Shown here piece by piece: positions 24,576-33,862 of a stretch of 64,000 nucleotides of DNA. Where the stretch lies: positions 1,674,001-1,738,000 of the forward strand of contig CBDDIB010000002.1 in the NCBI GenBank assembly GCA_965228695.1. Reading direction: 5' to 3'. Each line of letters opens with the position of its first letter. Position 1 is the stretch's first letter. Source of the stretch: JAJFJD01 sp965228695 (GTDB lineage Bacteria; Pseudomonadota; Alphaproteobacteria; UBA8366). The notes under the pieces were generated by a model. That model had not been told where the DNA came from. It saw nothing but the letters and a program-made list of their open reading frames with translations, and ran no database searches. Position numbers and translations under genes: made by a program.

Positions 24576-25304
24576 TTACGCCGCGTCGCGGGTGTCGACC
24601 GCGGGCTTCAGGATATTCATCAGGATGTGCCGGTTGAGGTAGCAATCCCAGACGAGGTGGATGCGCAGACGGCCTTCCTCGTTCTCCACCCCGTGCATGC
24701 GGCCCTGGTTGAAGATGTAGACGGTGCCCGGCGCCATCCGGTAACGGACGTTGTCCATGATGAAATGAACCGACTCGTTGGTCACGATCGGCAGGTGGAA
24801 GCGCAGCTTATAATGCTCTTCGCGCTTCGGGATGCCGAGGATGAGTTCCTTGTGCTGGCCGAGCCCGCCGCCGGCCGCAATGGTCTGCATGCGAAAGTTC
24901 TGCAGGTCCGATTGCCCGAAATAGCGTTCGAAGAACTGCGGCACCGCCTTCAAGTCGCGGTGGAAATGCCGGTCGGCCTTGCTCCAATGGTGATCGTCGG
25001 TAACGTACAGATAGTCGTCCTTGGAATTGTACAGGCTGTACTGCCGAACCAGGCCGGACTCGATATGCCAGTCCGGGCTTTGCGCCTTCACGTATTGATA
25101 GGTGCCGTGCCGTTCGTCGACATTCTGGCCGAACTCGGCCGCGGCCAACGCGCGCGATTCCTCGCAGAGCGCCTGATACAGGTTGGGATCGCAATCGAAC
25201 AACGGCAGGATGCCGATGGTGCCGTCGACCAATCCGCCGATCATTCGGTCGATGGCGGGGTCCTGCTTGCGGGAGTCATCGGATATCGGGATGAAGTCGT
25301 TCAT
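24576..25304 (-). CDS. Aspartyl/asparaginyl beta-hydroxylase-like protein
   Basis: 242 residues. LGQHKELILGIPKREEHYKL and RFHLPIVTNESVHFIMDN, then IFNQGRMHGVENEEGRLRIH, form the double-stranded beta-helix of the Asp/Asn hydroxylase family. The two His (Q-H-K, M-H-G) are likely iron ligands and the Arg of R-I-H-L the 2-oxoglutarate anchor. Bacterial relatives hydroxylate lipids, peptides or unknown substrates. It is first in the minus-strand run toward neuA/neuB, only seven bases from the cytidylyltransferase gene, so it may tailor the glycan or its carrier. That role is inference. Confidence 0.78.
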   Translation of the reverse strand: MNDFIPISDDSRKQDPAIDRMIGGLVDGTIGILPLFDCDPNLYQALCEESRALAAAEFGQNVDERHGTYQYVKAQSPDWHIESGLVRQYSLYNSKDDYLYVTDDHHWSKADRHFHRDLKAVPQFFERYFGQSDLQNFRMQTIAAGGGLGQHKELILGIPKREEHYKLRFHLPIVTNESVHFIMDNVRYRMAPGTVYIFNQGRMHGVENEEGRLRIHLVWDCYLNRHILMNILKPAVDTRDAA

Positions 25305-25427
25305 GGCTGCACGCGGCTCGTTCCGTTGTCAGCGCCGAATGGCGAGTATTTCGTCTATCTTTACGAATATTAGGGCATTGCGTTGAATGTTTGTATATTA
25401 AAGTAACGGAATAACGAAAGAAATGTA

Positions 25428-26564
25428 ATGGCGTCGAAGACGATTTGGCATGTCGGCGGATGGAACCGCAACTACGGCGATTTCGCTATCCAAGCCGGAC
25501 TGCAACGTATGCTGCGCCGCGTCGCCGACGAGCCCTTGATCTTCGTTCCCGTCGATTGCCAGCAGACTTGGTTTCATCCGGCGCTGATCGACCGCATGAA
25601 CGCCGAGGCCGACCTGCTGCTGGTCGGGGGCGGCGGGATGGTCTTCAACCGGCCGGAAGACGACAGCCATTCCGGTTGGCAGTTCAACATCGCGATGGAC
25701 GACCTGGCGCGCGTCGACATCCCGCTCGTCGTCCACGGCATCGGCTTCAACCAGTTCACCTACGACCGGTCGGGATTTCGGCCGCAGATGAATGACCATC
25801 TGCGCCGGACGCAGGAAACGGCGGTGCTGTTCTCGACACGGAACGAGGGGACGCGGGCCGAATTGGCGCACCGCGGCTTGGATGGCGATGCGATGCCCGT
25901 GTTGCCGGATTCCGGCATGTTCGTCGCGCCCAGCCCGATCGCCCTTCCCGGGTCGAACGAGGGCGTGACGATCGGCGTGAATTGGGCGGGCGACCGGGTC
26001 GATCAGCGCTGGCCAGGCGAGCCGGAAGAGACCGCGGCGGCGGTCGCCCGGTCCTTGGCCGACGCGCTGAGCGCCGTGTTGGCGGCGCGCGGCGGCGGCC
26101 GGGTGCTCTGGGTGCCGCATCTGATGGAGATCGATCGGCACGCGCGGACCGTCTTCGAAGACGCTTTGGGGGCATCGCTGATCGATCTCGAACAGGCGAT
26201 GGCGCATATCTACCCGCCGTCGCTATATCAGGTGCCGTTCCTGGCGGATATCTACAGGCAATGCGATCTGGTGATCGGCATGCGCGGGCACGCCAACATC
26301 ATTCCCTTCGGCGTCGGTACCCGCGTGATCGGCATTGGCAGCCACAACAAGAACCGGTTTTTCCTGGAAGAGATCGGCGAACCGGACGCGTTGATAGACG
26401 TTCGGGGATACCCGGACGGCTGCAGTGCCGACGCCATGCGCACGCTGATCGAGCGTGTACTCGACGATGATGCGCTGCCGCAGCGTCTTGCCGACAAACG
26501 GGCCGAATTTGTCGACATTGCCGACGCGTTCAACCGACGGGCGCTCGCGCTTATCGGTGGATAA
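25428..26564 (+). CDS. Polysaccharide pyruvyl transferase-family protein
   Basis: 378 residues. TIWHVGGWNRNYGDFAIQAG near the start, ADLLLVGGGGMVF, IPLVVHGIGFNQF, and the late DLVIGMRGHANIIPFGVGTR followed by VIGIGSHNKN are the GT-B-like motifs of the pyruvyl transferase/CsaB superfamily, which adds ketal pyruvate to sugars. ATG 25428 is preceded by GAAAGAAAT. It is divergent from the hydroxylase gene across a notably AT-rich 123-base gap, probably a shared promoter region. Within this glycan locus it likely modifies surface polysaccharide. Confidence 0.85.
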   Translation: MASKTIWHVGGWNRNYGDFAIQAGLQRMLRRVADEPLIFVPVDCQQTWFHPALIDRMNAEADLLLVGGGGMVFNRPEDDSHSGWQFNIAMDDLARVDIPLVVHGIGFNQFTYDRSGFRPQMNDHLRRTQETAVLFSTRNEGTRAELAHRGLDGDAMPVLPDSGMFVAPSPIALPGSNEGVTIGVNWAGDRVDQRWPGEPEETAAAVARSLADALSAVLAARGGGRVLWVPHLMEIDRHARTVFEDALGASLIDLEQAMAHIYPPSLYQVPFLADIYRQCDLVIGMRGHANIIPFGVGTRVIGIGSHNKNRFFLEEIGEPDALIDVRGYPDGCSADAMRTLIERVLDDDALPQRLADKRAEFVDIADAFNRRALALIGG

Positions 26565-26570
26565 GGCGGG

Positions 26571-28061
26571 TCACTCGGCGGCGGCGTCCGATGCGGACAG
26601 CGCTTCCAATGCGGCCAGGTCCGGCAGGATCCGTCCGAATTCCGCATCGTCGGCGGTCATCTCCTCCAGTGCCAGGCCGAAGGACAGGACGTCCAGATCG
26701 CTCTTATACGCGCCGACCAAATTCAGGCCGAACGGCATCCCGGTCGGACCGCGCCCGGCGGTCATCGTCACGACGGGGGCGCCGGTCAGGGTGAAGGCGC
26801 CGTTGATCGTGGCCCGGCCTTCGTCGACCGTGAAGTCGTACTCGGCGATCCCGAAGCGCTCGTTCTCTTCGGCCATCGCCTTTTCCTTGGCCTCGATCTC
26901 GGAAAGGGTCGGCAGCGGATTCTGGTGGCCCGGGACGATCAGCAGGTCGTAATCCCGGTAGAAATCCTGCAGCCGCCGGAAGGTGCGGGTCTGTTCCGCC
27001 TGCGCCCAGGCGACATCCTCGACGCTTTGGGCAAAGGCGCGGCGCAGGTCCAGGCGCTTGTATTCGGTCACGCTGGGCGGGTCCTGCTTGTACATTTCCG
27101 CCAGGCCCGGAATGAACTTCATCGGCCGCAGCGTCCAATAGGCCCGGTTGATCTCGCCGAGCGGCGGATCGCAGCGGGTCACCGATTTGAACAGGCCCTC
27201 GATCCGCTCAATCTTCGCCTCGAAGGCGGCGCGGATATCGTCGTTCACGCTGACGAAGCCCAGGTCGGTCGAGACCGCGACGCGCAGGCTGCTCAGATCG
27301 CCGGCTCGGACCTTCAGAACATCCTCGGGCGTGACGCTGTGGTCGTAGGGATCGGGGCCCCCGCTGACCATCCCGGCCAGGAAGAGTTGCGTGTCGGCCA
27401 CCGTCCGCGCCATCGGTCCCCGAATGCTGGTCGGATTGAAGGCGTGGATGTGATCGTCATGCGGCACCACGCCGGGCGAGGGGCGCATGCCGCATATGCC
27501 GTTCGCGGCGGCCGGGCCGCGGATGCTGCCGCCGGTGTCGGAGCCGCTGGCCAGCGGCACCATCGAGGCCGACACGGCGACCGCCGATCCGCCGGAGGAG
27601 CCGAGGCAGGATACGTTCGTGTCGTAGGCGTTCCGGGTCAAACCGAACAGCCGGTTCTTGCTCGTCATGCCTTGCAACAGTTCGGGAATGTTGGTCTTGC
27701 CGACGATGACGGCACCGGCCCGCCGGACCGCGGCGGTCGTGCAATCATCCCGCTCGGCGATACGGTCTTTCCACGGCGGAAACCCCTGTGTCGTCGCCAT
27801 GCCTTTCAGGTGATAGGACTCCTTCATGCCGACCGGCAGTCCGTGCAGCGGCGGCAAAGCATCGCCTTTCGCAACCCGGTCCGCTTTCTCGGCGGCGTCA
27901 CGGCGCGCGTCTTCGAGGCACAGGACGACGAAGGCGTTGAGCGTCGGGTTCACGGCATCGATCCGGGCGACGCAGCTATCCAATAGGTCGACGGGCGAAA
28001 TGCGCTTGTCGCCGATCATGCGGCGCAAGGTGGTTGCCGGCTGGTCGCATAAGTCGGTCAT
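26571..28061 (-). CDS. Amidase-signature-family enzyme
   Basis: 496 residues. The Ser-cis-Ser-Lys catalytic triad is visible: Lys80 in PVGMKES, Ser155 in CLGSSGGSAVAVS and nucleophile Ser179 in SGSDTGGSIRGP. IVGKTNIPELLQGMT is the usual following segment. It hydrolyses amides to acid plus ammonia. It could act downstream of nitrile hydratase (amide to acid), but lies 25 kb away inside a glycan region and is not in an operon with it. It converges with the pyruvyl transferase gene, six bases apart. Confidence 0.93.
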   Translation of the reverse strand: MTDLCDQPATTLRRMIGDKRISPVDLLDSCVARIDAVNPTLNAFVVLCLEDARRDAAEKADRVAKGDALPPLHGLPVGMKESYHLKGMATTQGFPPWKDRIAERDDCTTAAVRRAGAVIVGKTNIPELLQGMTSKNRLFGLTRNAYDTNVSCLGSSGGSAVAVSASMVPLASGSDTGGSIRGPAAANGICGMRPSPGVVPHDDHIHAFNPTSIRGPMARTVADTQLFLAGMVSGGPDPYDHSVTPEDVLKVRAGDLSSLRVAVSTDLGFVSVNDDIRAAFEAKIERIEGLFKSVTRCDPPLGEINRAYWTLRPMKFIPGLAEMYKQDPPSVTEYKRLDLRRAFAQSVEDVAWAQAEQTRTFRRLQDFYRDYDLLIVPGHQNPLPTLSEIEAKEKAMAEENERFGIAEYDFTVDEGRATINGAFTLTGAPVVTMTAGRGPTGMPFGLNLVGAYKSDLDVLSFGLALEEMTADDAEFGRILPDLAALEALSASDAAAE

Positions 28062-28153
28062 GGGATATCTCCTTCCAGGGGCATCGGAAGCCGATATGCA
28101 TCATACGAGGCGACGGCCATTGTATAAAGTGGCGTGCGGCGCGCAGAGGGGGT

Positions 28154-28372
28154 TCAGGTGACCGGCACCAGATTGTCGAGGAATTGCAGCGCTGAATTGC
28201 GTCACGAGAACCGCATCGCGTAGTCGCGGCATTCCGCCGGCGTCAGGTCCAGGGCACAGCCGACCGCCGACGCCAGCTCTTAGTCCAAACAGCCGACGGC
28301 GGCGCCATTGATCACGTCGCGCGGCTCCGCAACGGTCTCCATCGAAACGGGCGGTTTCGAGGTTTTTGCGTC
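28154..28372 (-). pseudogene. Decayed glycosyltransferase C-terminus
   Basis: The 386-base gap 28062-28447 has no intact gene, but one minus-strand frame reads VINGAAVGCLD-stop-ELASAVGCALDLTPAECRDY, then AMRFS-stop-RNSALQFLDNLVPVT-stop. This is the typical end of a group-1 glycosyltransferase (L-D-P-x-x-C-R-x-x-A-x-x-F-S-W-x-x-S-A-x-Q-F-L-D-N-L), with the Trp codon after F-S now TGA and another TAG upstream. The rest of the gene is gone, replaced upstream by the GT39 gene. The reading is by eye. Confidence 0.5.
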
Positions 28373-28447
28373 ATGAATCTCCCGATGGCGCGTCTACGCG
28401 GGCGGTCTCGGCCGGACGGCGTTCGAAACTGCGGCATCGCAGTAGGT

Positions 28448-30019
28448 CTAGGCACAGCGGCCGCGCGGGCCGTCGAACAGGACATAGCCCCAGGTCGAGA
28501 CGCGGTAATCGGCCGGCCGCCACAGATGGCCCCAAGGAATCTCGGCGCGCTGGTAGGACAAGGCCTGTATGTCCGCCGGCGCGAGCGAAAGGTATTTTCC
28601 GGCATCCTTCGGAAAACCTGTCTGATTCCGCTTTATGGGCCAGACGACGAGGCACCGACGGTCAGTGTTGGGCGGTGCGGCGGGCGGTTCGTAGGTCGGA
28701 TTGTTCAGCACGTAGATGCGCGCATCCGGAAATGCCGCGCGGAGGTTCCCCGCCGTGTTGCCATTGCGGACCACGATGGTGCCGGTCTCGAAGCCCGCCT
28801 CGGCGAGCACGTCTGCGAGTTTCGCGTAGGGCACGAGCGGGCGGCATTTGTTGCAGAGCGGCGGCCCGATGACGAGGTGCGCGGTGCGCAGACCGACGAC
28901 GAAGACGCTGATGCCAAACACAGCCGCAAGATAGATACGAATGCGTCCCGGTGCCGGGTCTGCTCCGCGCACGCGACCGAAAAAGTATAACGGAGCGACA
29001 AGCAGGAAGGGATGCAGCCAGCGTTCCTTGTACTCGCCGATTCTGGCCACCAATACGCCGAGGACCAGCAAGATCAGCCCGGTCAGCAGCATGATGCCGA
29101 TCAGCCGCTGAACGTCGGTATCCAGTTCCGACGGCGCGGGGCCACGGAGCAGTTCCCGGGGAAACAAGAGTAACAGGATCGGCAACAGGGGCGACAGGAA
29201 CCCGAGACTGGTCAGGACCGCGCTCAACAAGCCCTTGCCGGCTCTCGGCAGATAGCCGGTTTCATTGTCGTTGCCGACGGCGCTGCGGAATACGGCGTCC
29301 AGGTCCGTCGCGCCGGCAAACAGCCACAATGCATAGGGTGAAACGACGGCGGCGGCGACGGTAAGGCTGATCAATATCCTTGGCGCCACGAGCGTCGGCC
29401 GGAAGCGTGCGGTCAGCAGGGCCCCTGCCGCGAGGCAAACCAAGAAGGCGCCGAAGCTCAGTTTCGCCAGCAGGCCGGCGCCGATCGCGAGGCCCAGGAG
29501 CACATAAGCCATCGTTGTCCCACGGTCGCTTGCCCGCAGGAAAGTATAGAGCGTCGCGGTGCAGGCGAGCATCAAGACCTGCGTCTGGGTCACGCCTTCG
29601 TGCAGGTTCCAGCCGATCTGATAGAGCAGAAGCAGCGACCATGCGGTCAACGACGCGTAGCGGGTATCCCCGAAGAGGCGTTGCGCGATCCGGTAATACA
29701 GCAGGAAGGTCGCGGACAGCAGTCCGTATTTGAGGATCAGGAAACTGATCAGGGACGGGCCGGTAACGCGCTGAACGAGCCATAACAGCCATGTGTAGAG
29801 CGGCGGTTGGCGCGAGTCGTATCCCGGCGCCAAGGACTGCGTGAAGACACCCTCGATCGCGTCGTCGACGCCGATCGTGTCGGACAGCGACAGCCGCAAG
29901 ATGAAATGGACGGCGCAATAAAGCGCCAGCAACGCCGCAAATCGGCCGAAACTCCAAGGGTCGGGTAACGGCGGCGATGGGGCGGTATGGGATGAGGGCA
30001 CGGCGGTTGCAGCGGTCAC
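28448..30019 (-). CDS. Glycosyltransferase family 39-like integral membrane protein
   Basis: 523 residues with about ten to eleven membrane spans. After the first span, LSDTIGVDDAIEGVFTQSLA carries the acidic residues expected in the first periplasmic loop of ArnT/PMT-type enzymes, and SRQPPLYTW is the conserved Q-P-P-L-Y motif. The C-terminal 150 residues form a soluble periplasmic domain with CNKCRP and a C-terminal Cys. Such enzymes move sugars from polyprenyl-phosphate carriers onto lipid or protein. Its location beside the glycan cluster supports a surface-glycan role. Confidence 0.85.
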   Translation of the reverse strand: MTAATAVPSSHTAPSPPLPDPWSFGRFAALLALYCAVHFILRLSLSDTIGVDDAIEGVFTQSLAPGYDSRQPPLYTWLLWLVQRVTGPSLISFLILKYGLLSATFLLYYRIAQRLFGDTRYASLTAWSLLLLYQIGWNLHEGVTQTQVLMLACTATLYTFLRASDRGTTMAYVLLGLAIGAGLLAKLSFGAFLVCLAAGALLTARFRPTLVAPRILISLTVAAAVVSPYALWLFAGATDLDAVFRSAVGNDNETGYLPRAGKGLLSAVLTSLGFLSPLLPILLLLFPRELLRGPAPSELDTDVQRLIGIMLLTGLILLVLGVLVARIGEYKERWLHPFLLVAPLYFFGRVRGADPAPGRIRIYLAAVFGISVFVVGLRTAHLVIGPPLCNKCRPLVPYAKLADVLAEAGFETGTIVVRNGNTAGNLRAAFPDARIYVLNNPTYEPPAAPPNTDRRCLVVWPIKRNQTGFPKDAGKYLSLAPADIQALSYQRAEIPWGHLWRPADYRVSTWGYVLFDGPRGRCA

Positions 30020-30279
30020 AGTGGTTTCAAATTTTGCCGAAGATGCCTATATCCAGAGGGCACCGTGGGGTCGCTAGCATTCGGGCTAGAATATAGCAAT
30101 GTCAATGCGGTTGCAGGTGCCCGAACATCGACCGCGCCGCGGTTGCGGCGGCGGGCGATGCGCATTAACGTTGCGGCGGATGGGGCACGTCCGGTTACGC
30201 CGAATCGCCTCTAACGGTCGGGCGATGCAAGGGAGCGGCAGTTGAGAGAAGCGCCGTTGCCGATTGAGAGGATCCTGTC

Positions 30280-30786
30280 GTGACATTACTGAAAAAATGG
30301 GTCGTGACGATTGCCGTATCGTTGCTGATATCGGGCTGCGCCAGCGTCGACGATATCGTCCCGCCGAAAGTCAATTTGGTGAATATCGTCCCGATCGCGT
30401 CGGGACCGTTCGAACAGCGGTTTCGCGTCGATCTGCGTGTCAGCAATCCGAACGATTTCGATATTCCGCTCAGCGGACTGTCCTTCGATATCGATGTGAA
30501 CGACCTCTATTTCGCGACGGGTCTGTCGAACGAGGAGGTCTTGATCCCACGGCTTGGCAGCGCGGTGGTGTCCGCCGAGGCGACGGCCAGTTCGATCGAT
30601 CTTTTCCGCCATATTCTCAATGTCGTCCGAGCCGGCGCGGTCGAATATGAGATCAGGGGCAGCGCCCTGGTCGCGGGGCTCGGCACCCGAACGGTTCCCT
30701 TCGAGCGGGACGGTAAACTCAATCTGATCCCCGACCCGGCCGGTCCCGACCGGCTGGCGCCGGAAAGCACCAGCAGCAGGTTTTGA
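30280..30786 (+). CDS. LEA type 2/WHy-domain lipoprotein
   Basis: 168 residues from GTG 30280, with GAGAGGAT eight or so bases upstream. A lipoprotein signal ends LLISGCAS, so Cys20 is the lipidated residue; the next residues SVD favour the outer membrane. The body has VDLRVSNPNDFDIPLSGLSF and GSAVVSAEATASS, the beta-sandwich of LEA14/WHy proteins associated with stress or envelope functions. It sits 32 bases before the PBP1A gene and may share its transcript. Confidence 0.8.
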   Translation: MTLLKKWVVTIAVSLLISGCASVDDIVPPKVNLVNIVPIASGPFEQRFRVDLRVSNPNDFDIPLSGLSFDIDVNDLYFATGLSNEEVLIPRLGSAVVSAEATASSIDLFRHILNVVRAGAVEYEIRGSALVAGLGTRTVPFERDGKLNLIPDPAGPDRLAPESTSSRF

Positions 30787-30818
30787 CCGCTGCTGCGTAA
30801 TACGAGGACGTGTTCCCG

Positions 30819-32822
30819 ATGATGAACTGGGTCAGCCGGCTGCGGCGATGGTTGATCTATGGCGTTCTCGCGCTTGGCTTGATTTGGGCCGGTCTGTTTC
30901 TGTTCCTGGCGCCGGCGTTGCCGGATACGCGCGACCTGCGGCAAATGCGGAAAAGCCCCGGCATTACCGTCGTCGCCGCCGACGGCTCGGTCCTGCTTCG
31001 CCGCGGCGCGTTCAACGGCGTGTTCGTTCCGCTGTCGGCATTGCCGCCGCATATGGCGCAGGCGGTGATTGCGACGGAGGACCGCCGTTTCTATAAACAT
31101 TTCGGCATGGATGTCGTCGGGTTCGGGCGCGCGCTGTGGGCCAATATCCGCGCGGGACGGGTTGTGCAGGGCGGCAGCACGATCACGCAGCAGCTTGCGA
31201 AGAATCTCTACCTTACGCCGGAACGAACGATCGTCCGGAAGCTCCGGGAATTGATGCTGGCGATCTGGCTCGAATCGCGCCTGACCAAGGACCAGATCCT
31301 CGCGTCCTACCTGAACCGGGTCTATCTGGGCGACGGCACCTACGGCGTCGAGGCGGCGTCGCAAAAATATTTCGGCAAGTCGGCCCGCAAGATTTCCCTG
31401 TCGGAGGCCGCAATTCTGGCCGGGCTGTTGAAAGCGCCAAGCCGATATGCGCCGACGAAGGACTTGAAACGGTCGCGGGCACGGGCCTCACAAGTGCTGC
31501 AGAACATGGTCGACGCCGGGTATCTGTCGCCGCAGGCGGCGCAACAGGCCCGCCGCCGTCCGGCGTCGACGGTCAAGTCGCGTAAGGGACCGAACCGTGC
31601 GCGCTACTTTGTCGATTGGGTTTTGGATCGACTGCCCGATTGGGCAAGCCACGCGAAAGACGATCTGATCGTCTTCACGACGCTCGATCCGAAACTGCAG
31701 CGCATGGCCGAGGCGGCGGTGAGCACGGCGTTACGCCGGTACGGCAAGGGCCGGAAAGTGGAACAGGCCGCGCTCGTCTCTTTCGACGCGGACGGCGCGG
31801 TAAAGGCGATGGTCGGCGGGCGTTCCTATGCGAAGAGCCAGTTCAACCGAGCGGTCCAGGCGCGCCGGCAACCGGGATCGGCGTTCAAACCGTTCGTCTA
31901 TCTCACCGCGTTGGAGAACGGCATGACGCCTGCATCGCGTATGAAGGATGCGCCGGTGACGATCAACGGTTGGAAACCGCGGAACCACGGCGGCAAATTT
32001 CGCGGCGAGGTCACGTTGAAGCGCGCCTTGGCTGACTCGATCAATACGGTTGCGGTGAAGCTGTCGGAACAGGTCGGGCGCGACAAGGTGACGGCGACGG
32101 TACGGCGTCTCGGCGTTACCTCGAAACTGGCGGGGCACCCGTCGATGGCGCTGGGCACCTCAGAGCTGTCGCTGTTCGAGTTGACCGCGGCGTATATCCC
32201 CTTCGCGAATGCCGGCCGGGCCGCGCCGCCCTATGCAGTGGTGGAAATCAGGACGCGGGACGGCGGTGTCATCTATCGTCGGTCCGAATGGACGGGCAAC
32301 CGTGTCGTCGATGTCCGGAATGTGGGCGCGTTGAATGAGATGATGACCGAAGTCCTGCGGAGCGGTACCGGCAAGGCCGCCCGTCTGAACGGGCGACCCG
32401 CGGCCGGCAAGACGGGCACGACGCAAAGTTACCGCGACGGATGGTTCATCGGGTATACCGCCGATTACGTCACCGGCGTCTGGCTCGGGAATGACGACAA
32501 CCGGCCAATGCGGCGGGTGACCGGCGGTCAAATTCCCGCCCGGATCTGGCGTCAGTACATGACCGATGCGTCGCGCGGCAAAGTGGTTCGGGCGCTGCCC
32601 GACGGCGGCGCCGGCGATGCGATCGCGTTGGGCGAAATTTTCGAACGGGTTGTCGGCTGGATGCGCGACCTGACCGAGACGCCGGAGGCCGACACGCAAG
32701 ACGCCCAGAAGAAGGCCGAGAAGATCGTGCGCGGCGTGGAGAAATGGCTGCGCGACAATTCGAAGGACATCCGCAAGCCATCAGGCTCGGGGCCATCTTC
32801 TGCCCCCGATGAGGTGGAATAG
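30819..32822 (+). CDS. Penicillin-binding protein 1A family (bifunctional transglycosylase/transpeptidase)
   Basis: About 667 residues from ATG 30819, chosen because GAGGA at 30804-30808 gives proper spacing; GTG 30810 would be too close. An N-terminal membrane anchor is followed by GT51 glycosyltransferase motifs (ATEDRRFYKHFG with the catalytic Glu, GGSTITQQLAKNLYL, RKLRELMLA). The transpeptidase has S-x-x-K in QPGSAFKPF, S-I-N, and K-T-G in AAGKTGTTQ. It polymerises and crosslinks peptidoglycan. It is shorter than E. coli PBP1a and has an acidic/basic helical tail of about 70 residues after the transpeptidase. Confidence 0.94.
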   Translation: MMNWVSRLRRWLIYGVLALGLIWAGLFLFLAPALPDTRDLRQMRKSPGITVVAADGSVLLRRGAFNGVFVPLSALPPHMAQAVIATEDRRFYKHFGMDVVGFGRALWANIRAGRVVQGGSTITQQLAKNLYLTPERTIVRKLRELMLAIWLESRLTKDQILASYLNRVYLGDGTYGVEAASQKYFGKSARKISLSEAAILAGLLKAPSRYAPTKDLKRSRARASQVLQNMVDAGYLSPQAAQQARRRPASTVKSRKGPNRARYFVDWVLDRLPDWASHAKDDLIVFTTLDPKLQRMAEAAVSTALRRYGKGRKVEQAALVSFDADGAVKAMVGGRSYAKSQFNRAVQARRQPGSAFKPFVYLTALENGMTPASRMKDAPVTINGWKPRNHGGKFRGEVTLKRALADSINTVAVKLSEQVGRDKVTATVRRLGVTSKLAGHPSMALGTSELSLFELTAAYIPFANAGRAAPPYAVVEIRTRDGGVIYRRSEWTGNRVVDVRNVGALNEMMTEVLRSGTGKAARLNGRPAAGKTGTTQSYRDGWFIGYTADYVTGVWLGNDDNRPMRRVTGGQIPARIWRQYMTDASRGKVVRALPDGGAGDAIALGEIFERVVGWMRDLTETPEADTQDAQKKAEKIVRGVEKWLRDNSKDIRKPSGSGPSSAPDEVE

Positions 32823-32835
32823 CGCGGAGGCGTCG

Positions 32836-33087
32836 TTATTTTTTGCCGCGCGCGGCGCGGATCAAATATAGGATCAACCAGATCGGAATGACGACCGTCG
32901 CGCCGAGCATCACGTAGGTGATGACCGACCCGAACTGCGAAATGCCCCACTCGACGACATCTTTGGCCAAATTCCAAGTGTCGACCAACAGGTCCTTCGG
33001 ATTGGTGCCGGTGGCCGCCAAAGCGAAGCCGACCAGCAAGGAAAGAAGCAAAAGCTTGAATATGGTGGAGCCTGTGATCTTCGGCAT
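32836..33087 (-). CDS. Small two-span membrane protein (DUF6460-like)
   Basis: 83 residues: a first hydrophobic helix (FKLLLLSLLVGFALAATG), an amphipathic stretch with DTWNLAKDVVEWGI and a second helix (TVVIPIWLILYLIRAARGKK). This resembles small alphaproteobacterial inner-membrane proteins of the DUF6460 type, whose function is unknown to me. It converges with the PBP1A gene, 13 bases apart. Confidence 0.65.
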   Translation of the reverse strand: MPKITGSTIFKLLLLSLLVGFALAATGTNPKDLLVDTWNLAKDVVEWGISQFGSVITYVMLGATVVIPIWLILYLIRAARGKK

Positions 33088-33309
33088 GAAACATCTCGTT
33101 GCAGTTTCGCAGGACCAGCCGCTGAATTGTGCCGATCCGCTGCCTTACTAGCGCAGATTCGGGAGATTTTCCATCGGCACGGCGGATCGCCCGCATATGC
33201 CCTGGCGGAGGCTGCGGTGGCGCACGGGAATGTGACAGCGGAATGGGCCGGGGCACGCTTGCAAAACCCCCATATGGAGCTACAGTGCGGCGAATATGGG
33301 TATTGCCCG

Positions 33310-33816
33310 ATGAATGAATTTTTCCAAACGCTCTTGCGGCCCGACCGCGAGGATCCCAAGACCAAGGAGCGCGCGGACGTATCGCGCGCCGCGGATATCC
33401 TGATGATCGGCGAGTTTCAGTTCCTTCAGCTCGCCTATGCCGAGTGGCATGGCAAGGACCTGCCGGTCGAGTTGGTCGATAAGCTGTTTGCCGCCTATAT
33501 GCTCAAGAACCAGGTGCCGCATTGGGCGCACCATTTCGCCCGGCGGACCTTGGACAAGGAGGCGAAGGGATTCATCGATCCGCACGACCCGGCCTACCAT
33601 CGGTACGATTCGGAATACGTGACCCATGTGCCCGAGGGGGTGAAACGCTTCACCAAGGCGGCCTTGTTCCTTATCCTAGCGGTTGGCGGAGCTGTGTGGA
33701 TCGGGGAAATGGCGGCGGCCAAGAATGTGCCCTTCCAGTTCCCCCCCTTTACCGGCGACGCTGAGACGAAGAGCCCGGCGCCGGACAACACGCAGAAGTT
33801 TCAGACCAATCCCTAA
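33310..33816 (+). CDS. Hypothetical protein with C-terminal membrane anchor
   Basis: 168 residues from ATG 33310. A soluble helical N-terminal part (ADILMIGEFQFLQLAYAEWH, PVELVDKLFAAYMLKNQVPH) is followed by a single hydrophobic segment (AALFLILAVGGAVWIGEM) and a proline-rich tail. I do not recognise the family. The frame remains open upstream to 33127, but that part has no helical/charged pattern continuing the protein and lacks a ribosome site, so I begin at 33310; ATG 33274 is an alternative. Topology suggests the bulk faces the cytoplasm. Confidence 0.62.
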   Translation: MNEFFQTLLRPDREDPKTKERADVSRAADILMIGEFQFLQLAYAEWHGKDLPVELVDKLFAAYMLKNQVPHWAHHFARRTLDKEAKGFIDPHDPAYHRYDSEYVTHVPEGVKRFTKAALFLILAVGGAVWIGEMAAAKNVPFQFPPFTGDAETKSPAPDNTQKFQTNP

Positions 33817-33862
33817 GGCCGATTTGTCCGGGCCGGAAGTATAGGAAAGCGCTAGGGCCGCG

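Noticed and set aside
24501..25373. 290-codon plus-strand open frame
   Set aside because: Antisense to the hydroxylase gene, which has recognisable iron and 2-oxoglutarate ligands.
26925..27986. 353-codon plus-strand open frame
   Set aside because: Antisense to the amidase, whose Ser-Ser-Lys triad is complete.
33127..33309. 61-codon upstream extension of the hypothetical protein at 33310
   Set aside because: No ribosome site at its start and no sequence pattern continuous with the downstream protein.
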